Assembly (NCBI GenBank): GCA_037179385.1 | Contig: CM074194.1 | Span: 2,249,001-2,313,000, forward strand | Direction: 5' to 3' | Length of the DNA: 64,000 bases | Source of the DNA: Holothuria scabra | Lineage: Eukaryota > Echinodermata > Holothuroidea > Aspidochirotida > Holothuriidae | Part shown: one piece after another, positions 28,901-39,700 of the stretch | Layout of the letters: each line of letters begins with the position of its first letter | Numbering within the stretch: position 1 is the stretch's first letter | The notes under the pieces: model-generated | Told to the model about the DNA's origin: nothing | Databases searched by the model: none | The model's input: only the letters and a program-made list of their open reading frames with translations | Translations under genes and position numbers: made by a program

Positions 28901-31900
28901 CAATGACTTAAGTAATGAACAAAAGAGAAAGGAAGTAGTCTAAAAAGCATTAAAAGGTGTAACAGGTAGATCCACTCTCTGAAATAAGGAAAAACAAGTA
29001 CTGTTATGTAGAAAGAACATCAGTACGAATGTACCACAAGTTTAATGAAGGAATGTGAAACCATTTTAAGCTTGTTTCATGGTAAGATAAATAAATCTGA
29101 AGTTCCTTCCTTGTGAGTTTCTGTGTTATGAAAGTTGATATTGTTTCATTTTGAGTATGATCATACAGATGTTAACCCTGATAGTGCTGCAGGATCTCAA
29201 ATGTGACTGATTTAACATTACAGGAAATGTCCATTAGCCAGAATATAGAAAAAGTCCAACACAACTGATCCTCTTAAACTCTGTGTAGCTCAACTTTTTG
29301 GCAGACATGAACCTCATCTTGACTTCTGAGACCTTACAAGTTGAAAGTCACCTATGCATGACACACTGAAAAGCTGTGCTGGGCCAATAGGATGGCCTCC
29401 CCCTAATCCTTCTTACCCGGAGTTGCCATTGGCAAGTTGGGTAAGAGTAGGTATTTGGGGAATTCCTGTCATGAGAAATACAATGAAAATCATGTTTCAA
29501 GCATTGACAAAACCTGTAATATTTATGCCTTATATTTGTATGTATATATGGTATGCTTAAGTGATAAAACAATAAACGAAACGAAACAAAACTTTCCAGT
29601 TGATATAAAAAAAATGATTTGAGTTTAAAATCTTAGATACCTGGTGCAATGAAAGACCCACATGTAACTGATAAAGGCATTCATAGGCAGGCTTTCTGTC
29701 CTGTATTGGGCTAGAAAACCCGGTTCAGGCTGTATTCCAAGTTGATGAAGGTAAACAAATGGATGCATTTGTTTATAAGTTATGCGTGTGGTTTGCCATA
29801 TGTACGGCCATGTGGTTCGAGAATCCAACTTGCAGCTGGGAGGTCTGGAGTTTGACTCCTGGCAGGTTATATACAGAAGACTTTATGATGGAACCTTGGT
29901 GCGTAACATAGGCAATGGAGTAAAAAAAAAAACAAGTCTAGTGAGCCACAACTGGAAAAAACACTGTTGCTAGCCCGACTTAAGTCAATCAGTTAGAAAC
30001 TGAGCCATAAAATTTCATCTAACACTTTGTAAATAGCACTTGCATGCAAACACAGTATGTCAAGAAGGTTACCTGTGAAGAATTCCATGCTTTGGATGTG
30101 GATGTCCTACAGTATATATTGAGTGAAAAATCCCCAAATATACTGCTATAGCTCTTATCATGTAAAGTCACCAGAATTCAAAGCGAAAAGCCTGAAAACA
30201 GTGAAAGTGGTGAATGGTATGAGTGATGTTGAGGTTTCCTATATTGAATAATAACCTTTTGACATTTTTGGTGGAAGTGAGTCACTTTGGATCACTCCTG
30301 GTATTAGCTGGATATATTTAACCAGAATGCAAAAATGCATTGAGGTTTCGATGATACATAAATGCTCCGTTTCAAAGAATGCCATCATGCACCATTTTCT
30401 TCTCATTCAAATGTTACACTAGCATGTTCAAAAAATAATTGTCATTCCTGATGACCTTTTGACCTCAATAAAAGCCATACATAGCTAGACAGGCAAACAA
30501 AAGACAGACAGACAGATGGACAAACAACTATCTCGAAAGATCGTATTTAAAAAGGTTCCTAGACTTTGACCCCTTGAGACCCCAGATGAACTTTCATTTC
30601 TGCCAAACACAATGGGGCTAAATCGAGGGTAGAAAATCACCTTTATTCCGCCTAAATAGGGATACTTGGCATATCTGCCTTTGACCTCCACCAAAAACAA
30701 CATGGACCATTTCCTGACCATAACCTATCCACATACCAAATATGAATTCTATTCAAAGTTTTCTACCTTGAGATATCGCGTTAACAAGGTTTTCAGACTT
30801 TGACCCCTGGTGACCCCAGGTGACCTTTCACCTCCCCTTATAATATTACAGACCACCACCTGACCATAATGCATCTACATACCAATTATGAAATCTATCC
30901 CACCTATACACACACACACGCGCACACAGTCGTGTTTTTACACACAACTGAGGACTTCATTGTTATCTCCATTGTGTCTGCTTACTTAACCCTAACCTTC
31001 ACAATAGACTGTCTATTGTTAGACAACCGAGGACTTGAGAAATCTTTTGAATTTACTACCGAGGACCTGGAAGTCTATTGTTTAGGTCCTCTGTTTTACA
31101 CAAAGACAAACCCACACACACACACACATACATACACACACATGCCATCCTGAATGCGTTGGTTTCTCTTATCATCAAAACCAAAAATGGAAGATAATTG
31201 GATGGGTGTCGTATGTCAGAAGAAGCTGCCTTGCCGGCCTTTTGTTCCCACTGGGAAGGATTAGTACCTTTCTGATATTTTGTTCTATGTTATTTTAAGA
31301 TTTTTCAGTCAAATGTGGTCCTTGCCACTTTTTCAGTTACTTGAAATGTTAGAAATGTAACTGCATAGCAATTATAAAGAAAATATTTTTTCTGGGACTT
31401 ATTTCCATTATCTTATATTAGCAGAAATTTGAACAAATTGCACAAAGAGAGTAATAAGAATATTGTAATCTTTTTAACCTCTTTTCCCCCAATAGGAGGA
31501 TGAAGTTGACCAGCTTCACCTTGGATACACTTCCTTCAGTGAAAACAAAGTATCCAAAGCATTGGTCTGTGAGTACTTCATGTACATTATCCTCAAGTAC
31601 CGGGAACCAAGGTTTCAAGATGTGAGTTTGTGTGACGTAACATCAATATTTATAGATTTTATAGAAAAATCTGGCCATCAAGAAATGATGAGAAATTGCT
31701 TGCATCCATCATCTACCACCCTTTAATTTATATAATCATTTTGATTACCAATACCACAAATTGCTGCAAAATTGCAAATAAATCCAAAACCCCATCATAA
31801 GGAGACGAAGTTTGGTTATGAATTAAATGAAGCAGTTCAAATGGTACAGTCAGACAAAAGAAATAAGGAGATGGACCCAAATATGACTGACAGATCTCGG

Positions 31901-34900
31901 GATCACTTGGTAGCGGGTTTCTTCTATATAGCTCTCATTCTTCGAAGTATCAAAGCATTTCCCAAATTTTGCCAGTGGTCAGCAGTCCTAATGTGAATCC
32001 ATCCAAATTTTACCCCTGGTTGGCAGTAACTTATCCGACAGTCAATAAATTCAAATATTACCACTTGTAGGTGGTAACCTGTCCTAAAGCCAATCCATGC
32101 AAATGAGTGCATCTACAATCAGCACCAATGGTGCAACATAAAAAATCTGAAACTACAACTCTTGAATCACAAGTGTGATTCCTTGAAAAAATGGCCCACT
32201 GATTGTGGCAGCACCAGGATTTCGAAAGTGGGAGGCATCTAGTGGACAAAGGCTCTGACTCGGGCCCCCATTCCCTCTCCTACTGAAAAGTGCTGATGTA
32301 TCATTATAATCCACAAACATTTGGATTAGTAAGTAAAAGGCTCTATTTTGCTCAGGCTGCATGTGAAGAAATAAAACCAAATGGAGATTTCATTTTGTCT
32401 AATGCCCAAGTTTTGGAAAGTTTAAACCATTCTTTTAAAGAATGGTTGAAAATGTCTGTTTGCTGTAATACTCTTACATTTAAAAAGGTGGAAAGATAAT
32501 GTTACAGACCATATTTGGCATAAGATTTTCTGAAAAGAAAGTGGACAGCTTGCAGACGCAGGAGACAATAAAGGGGAGAGTTGGTGAAAAAAGAGGCACA
32601 TTCATTGAGTATATTAAACCTGTATTAAAGGTTCAATACTCAATATGCCCCTTTATGTAACTGCATTCCTTGCATTCATGAAGAAAATTTGCTGTTTATG
32701 GGCAAATTATACACACATATGATAATTTTCATGCAATTTTGTTACATTGTCATATGGAAATCTTTGGTTAAAATATGCCCTCAACACCATCCCCCTCCCT
32801 GCTCCCCACTCCCCTCCCTGTGCCCAGTTCCAACATCTGCCCATCAGACTGTACTGTTTAGATTCTCTAGAATCAGTAGAGCATAGCAACTCACAAGACA
32901 TACTCATGAGATTTATTATTGTTTATTAATATAGCACTTTCCTCAGCTTATCAATTTATGAGCTGCAGAGCATAAACAAAGTTTATTTTGAAAAGGAAAC
33001 AATTTTTTCAGAATCTAAGCATTTCCATAATTGATTGTTTCTTTTCACAGTTTCTACAAACAATTAATTGTCATTGTAAGGACTGAAGGTGTGTTTTTTC
33101 CTGGTGTTTTTGTCATTAAATAGTGAAGAATAATATGCTAGTTGCAGCAACTCTGCAACTTTACATTGTAACTCAGATACTGGTTGAAAACATATCCTCT
33201 TTTGGGTAAGTATAATGAAGTTCAATGAAATGAAAAATGCTCAAAAGTTGAACTTTCCTTTTACTTTTTCTTTGTTTTTTGCAAAGGTGGAAGTAAAACT
33301 TTTACAAAGACCAATGAAAGAGTTTGGATTGATGAATAGATCTGAGTACAATGAATCCATGGATGCGCTTTCACCTTTGATCAATGAGAAGTTACGAGAC
33401 AAACTTTTTTCAGAAGCGGAGCTCCATTTTAGTGAAGGGAGGAAGGTCTCTGTTGCTAGAATAGCTCGTATCCTTTACTCCACAAGTTGGTTTTAACATG
33501 CATTAATACAGCAGCTTAATCACAGTCTGGAATTGAATTATAACCAAATAGTACACTCTTATCATGTGACAGTTGTTGGTTGAAGATGTTGCCAGGTAAC
33601 AATGATTCCGTAGCAAAAACTGTGCCCAAGACAGGGGTTATCGTGACTAAAAGGAAGGACTTGCCCTGTATTTCACTTGTGTTTGAAACCAGACTTGAAC
33701 TTGAATCATATTTGAAATGTCATTTTAGCCTAACCTTGTTATCAGTAGTTGACACTAGATAATACATTTGTGTTGGTGTGTCATTTAATATCATCAAAGT
33801 AACTTAGAATGATTCAATCAATTCATTCCTGTTAGTGGTTAATGTTTGCTATTTATCAAAAACTCCCTAGTAGAATAAGTGCCAATTATTAGTTGCTACA
33901 GTGGTCTTTATTGTTCATTTTATTTTTCCCATGCAATTATAACCAGCTGCATGGTCAAGTGGTTAGAGCATCGGACTTGGTTCATACAAAAGCCTTTGAA
34001 ATGGAACCTACTGCTACTGTGCTTGGTACTCAGCAAAAGCAATGGAGTAGGGAAACAAGCCAGTGAACCACAACTGGAAAAAAAGGGCTGTGACCGGCCC
34101 AACTTAAACTAATTGATTAGAAATTCGAATTAAAACTTCTGTGCTGTTGCATGTGGCTGTAGCGTTGGCCATGTTTGTAAAGTTAGAACATGTTGTTTAC
34201 ATATGCACATTTTAATTTTTGAACATCAGTGCTTTGGTCCTCCCTGACAACATAAAAATATAAAATGGTCTACCCCACAAGGGAAAAAAAGACCCTATGG
34301 AACAAGGGATATGCAATGCTTAGACAAATCCAGCATGGGTTGATCAGAGGCATTTATCCTTGTCCCTACCAATTGACATTTACACACATTCAGAAGAAAG
34401 TGTGCTTGTTTAATTGCCCTTGGTCTGTCTTCTCCACCGGCAAGCCAGTGTAATAATAATGATCTTATATAGCACTAACTTAAATCCAGTTGCTCGAAAG
34501 CATAGTTCAAAGCGCTTCACAAAGCAAGTTACAAAGTACACTAGTCATAGGAGTGCAAAAAATAAACACTCACACATTTCCACAAAAATCTTTGCCACTG
34601 TTATACCATGTTAGTGATAGTATTATAACATTTGAGGAGCAAAATATTTTCTTACATCAAAGGTGTTACAGAAATTGCAAGTTATTTACTACTCTCTCAG
34701 GATGCCCCCCTCCTTAGGCAAAAGATAGCAGATGACGTAGAGGATAGCAGAGTGAGACCATCCAGTCATAAAACAGGTGAACAATGATATCCAGGATGTT
34801 GGTCTTGAGGTTGGAAAATTGTGTGAAAACCTTTTTCATTTTTTCACAGATTTAACATGACATTCTTAAACTTGTCTAAGTGGTTTGTGAGGTAGGTAAT

Positions 34901-36681
34901 ACAATGGCAATCAAATTCTAAATGCATAGTGAACTCATTGACAGTGTCTACAGGGATTTTGCAAAGTTTAACTTTCCCTTTGTTGCTGCTCATGTTATTA
35001 TACATACAAGATGGAATTTTAATGACTAAGTCTTTTGAATAATATTAAGTACCAGTTGTCATATAGATATTAAATAATGTGGACAAATAACCAAGTACTG
35101 ATCATGTCCTGACTGATGGGTTTAAGAATGTGTGCATTTGTTGTATAGTCTCTTTTTGGTCTTTGTTTATTTAGAAAACAAAATGTGTTGTAAATGGTTC
35201 TTGCTCAGACAGGATTACCCCATCTGTGTGAATTTTCACAAAAGTGATTAAACATGTCAGTCACAAACTTAAGTGGATACCATACTGGTGGATACATGTC
35301 AAAAATATTACTTTTGAAAAGAATACATCTCAGGTTTAGCATAGTATTCAAAATATTTGTAAGTCTGACTAGGAAATAAGCATGCATTTGGCAAAGCCTC
35401 TTAGTGGGAAATTTTGGTACAAGGAGGGACATTTTTTAAATCAGCAACATATTCGAAATAATGTGCAATTTGTCATTTTGTGGAATGAAAACATGTAGTA
35501 GATGTGACAAGTTTTCCTACATTCAGGATGATGCAATTTTTACTTCCCTTTTTCTAGGTACCTCAAGAGGAGAAAGCATCACAACACAAAAGGTTGAAGA
35601 TAATGAAGACATTTTTACAATGGCAAAACTGCGAAACTTGGCTAAAAACATTTCCAGGTAATTTTGACAATGCAAGATTCACACTGCTTTGTAGCATTTA
35701 CCTCAATAAGATGTACTCATCTAGTTAAAATTTTATATTAGGGTATTTATAGTGCAGAGATACTGGTTGTGTCAGCAGTCAGTTTGGGGTCTAGTGATGT
35801 TCTAATATTTGGGAAAGCTTACTGTAATTGAGGGCTAACTGATAGATTGATTTTAACATTCTAAAAACAATAATACCTCTTGTGATGATTTTAAAATGGT
35901 TTGTTTTAATTCCTTTGTTACACTTGTTATGTTTTGATGGGGATAAAGGAGCTTTGTGAAGCTTGTGTTCACAATCTTTAATATCATATCACACTAGCAA
36001 GGGGGAGGGGGAGGTTGTTATTGTCGGTTTCTTGAAAATGGCCATCTCAGCCTGAAAGATGACAGACTTCTGAAAGTGCCTACTAGTCACCTCACAACTA
36101 TGAGGTGCCTACTAGTCCCCTCATAGTTTGTGAAATTGTCTGTGACATTTTTTATTTGAATTCAGATAATGATCATTTGCATTTGAGAAATCATGGCTGC
36201 TTACTTACCCACACTGCTTGCGTCAAGAGCAGTGAAACAGATGCACATTATCTATAAGTGCTTCATGGACATGGACAAACTGACTAGGGAATACTTAAAA
36301 TCTGGGGCTCACAACACAAATTGAAGTGTGATATTATGATACAAGGTTCAAGAATATTTATGGGATCATCTTCTGATAAAGTCCAACCTATTGACACTTT
36401 CCACATAATACCCCATTATTAACAAATACGAATGTGGAAATATACCATCCAAATTATTTAAACCCGCCAAACCATGTGACAGTTTTGATAAGAGCTCTCT
36501 AATATAAGCAGAGTTGCACTGTACATGGTGAAAAATGTACCCTATCACAATGAACGACGTTTAGTCCTTGTATGAGTGGAAAATTGCACCAAAGGTACAG
36601 CAAGACACAAAAGAGAAAAAGTCAATTATTTTTGATTCCTTGCCGTAGGCAGGCAAGGAATCTATGCGATGGTGATGTCGT

Positions 36682-36733
<52 letters not shown>

Positions 36734-39700
36734 ATGTGACGCTTTGGCTTGTAAACACGATATCTCAAGAAGGGTAAGTCCGAGGGATCTCATACTTGGC
36801 ATGTGGATTGCCCATATTGAGTAGATGATCCCTATTGTTTTTGGTGGACGTCAAAGGTCACTTGGGGTCACGAGAGGTCAAAAGGTCAAAATCTTGTAAA
36901 CACGATATCTCGAGAACGGTACATGTGACTATGCTCATATTTGGTGTGTGGGTTGGTCATATTGAGTAGATGATCCCTATTGATTTTCTTGGAGGTCAAA
37001 GGTCATTTGGGGTCACGAGAGGTCAATAGGTAAATTCCTTAGAAATTGCTTGTAAACACGGTATCTCAAGAAGGGTAAGTGTGACTAATCTCATATTTGG
37101 TGTGTGCATTGGCCATATTGAGTAGATGATCCCTATTGTTTTTGGTGTAGATCAAACGTCATTTCGGGTCACTAGAGGTCAAAAGGTCAAAACTTCTTAA
37201 ACACGATATCTCGAGAACGGTACATGTGACTATGCTCATATTTGGTGTGTGGATTGGTTATATTGAGTAGATGATCCCTATTGATTTTTGTGGAGGTCAA
37301 AGGTCATTTGGGGTCACGAGAGGTCAATAGGTAAATTCCTTAGAAATTGCTTGTAAACACGGTATCTCAAGAAGGGTAAGTGTGACTAATCTCATATTTG
37401 GTGTGTGCATTGGCCATATTGAGTAGATGATCCCTATTGTTTTTGGTGGAGATCAAAGGTCATTTGGGGTCACGAGAGGTCAAAACGTCAAAACTGCGTA
37501 GACACGATATCTGGAGAAGGGTACATGTGACTATGCTCATATTTGGTGTGTGGGTTGGTCATATTGAGTAGATGATCCCTATTGTTTTTTGGTGGAGGTC
37601 AAAGGTCATTTGGGGTCACGAGAGGTCAAAAGGTCAAAACTTCGTAAACACGATATCTGGAGAACGGTACATGTGACTATACTCATATTTGGTGTGTAGG
37701 TTGGTCATATCGAGTAGATGATCCATATTGTTTTTGGTGGAGGTCAAAGGTCATTTGGGGTCACGAGAGGTCAAAAGGTCAAAACTTCGTAAACACAATA
37801 TCTGGAGAACGGTACATGTGACTATACTCATATTTAGTGTGTAGGTTGGTCATATCGAGTAGATGATCCATATTGTTTTTGGTGGAGGTCAAAGGTCATT
37901 TGGGGTCACGAGAGGTCAAAAGGTCAAAACTTCATAAACATGATATCTCGAGAATGGTACATGTGACTATGCTCATATGTGGTGTGTAGGTTGGTCATAT
38001 TAAGTAGATGATCCCTGTCGATTTTCAAGGAGGTCAATGGTCATTTGGGGTCACGAGAGGTCAAAAGGTCAAAACTTCGTAAACACGGTATCTCAAGAAT
38101 GGTACATGTGACTGTGCTCATATTTGGTGTGTGGGTTGGTCATATTGAGTAGATAATCCCTACTGATTTTCGTGGAGGTCAAAGTTCATTTGGGGTCACG
38201 AGAGGTCAATAGGTAAATTTCTTAAAAATTGCTTTTAAACACGGTATCTCAAGAAGAGTAAGTGTGACTAATCTCATATTCGGTGTGTGCCTTGGCCATA
38301 TTGAGTAGATGATCCCTACTGCTTTTGGTGGAGATCAAAGGTCATTTGGGGTCACGAGAGGTCAAAAGGTCAAAACTTCGTAAACACGATATCTCGAGAA
38401 CGGTACATGTGACTATACTCATATTTGGCGAGTGTGTTGGCCATATTGAGTAGATGATCCCTATTGTTTTTGGTGGAGGTCAAAGGTCATTTGGGGTCAT
38501 GAGAGGTCAAAAGGTCAAAACTTTGTAAACACGATATCTCAAGAACGGTACATGTGACTGTGCACATTTAGTGTGTGGATTGGTCATATTGAGTAGATGA
38601 TCCCTATTGATTTTCTGAAAGGTCAAATTTCATTTGGAGTCAGCATGTTCAAAGCCTGACAAGCTTTCCTGCACAGTCTTTCAAGAAATGTCACTTGTAG
38701 GGTCCTGTAACTTGTCCTGTAGATGGCACATAGTGAATACATGGTCCCAGAAGTTTTTGGTGGAGGTCAAATGTCATTTGGGTTCACAACGGGCAAGGGG
38801 GATCTCAATGTAGGAAAATTGGATGCCTTGCATGTGTACTTTGTGGGCACATTATGGAGCCCTGTTAATTGAAAAACATTGCCAAGCAATGTCAATGTGA
38901 AAAAAGGCCTTACATTTCAGCGGCAAGGAATCACTAAGCCTTTTGGCTTTCTGGTTCAAAAATGCTCAATTTGCAGGTATATTTCACATATCAAAACAAT
39001 GCAATTATCCATTATTCCAGGGGGTACAAGTTGTGTTTACATAATAAATTATAAGACAGAAAAAATTGAGACAAATGTTGATGGCTACAGCCCCTCATAG
39101 TTCAAACTGAATAGAAGGATCATAATATTCACTAAAACAACAGTCACAGCATGGAACACTCATAAAAATAATTAACATGAACCAAATGACCCCAATATTT
39201 CAAAACATTTGACAATTGAATGAGAAAGGGAAAGCAAAATTGAAAGCTCTTATTACTGATTTAACCCACTCAGTGTGACATAAATTTAGCTTTTAGGCAC
39301 AGAGCACTTTCACAATTTTCATTTATGAACAAAAATAGCATGTTAGTATATTCTACACTAGTGGACAGTCTGCACAACCCACTATATATACATGATGCAT
39401 ATACTTATCATTTTAGGTTTGTGATGTTCAATGTCTCCATTTTCCAATGGCCACTGATACTTGTACAAGAATAAAATTTCTATCAAAATAGACAATCTTT
39501 TCTGTTACTTTAATAATAAAATTAAGTATGTTCAATATTCATATACTGATAGAGACAATAAGGGAAAAAAGCATTGCAAAATACAAGTTAAAACAATCAT
39601 TAAATATTAACTTAAGAAGAAAATGCTAATAAACAAAAATCAATCACTAGTGATAAGTCAACACAACGTATTCTGGAAAACATTAAAAAAAAAAAAAATA

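Larger units (their letters stand above)
36634..38932. mobile_element. TIR-bounded block carrying a TG run and a satellite array
   Basis: Begins GATTCCTTGCCG and ends with its exact complement CGGCAAGGAATC. The left end also forms a local hairpin (36634-36662, 11-bp stem). Inside are a TG run, about 13 satellite monomers, and a unique right part (38660-38920). No target duplication or transposase is seen. It lies in the last intron of the long gene. Confidence 0.55.

Noticed and set aside
36634..38932. CRISPR-like array
   Set aside because: Monomers are 143-158 bp, contiguous and without unique spacers, in a eukaryotic intron; this is a satellite.
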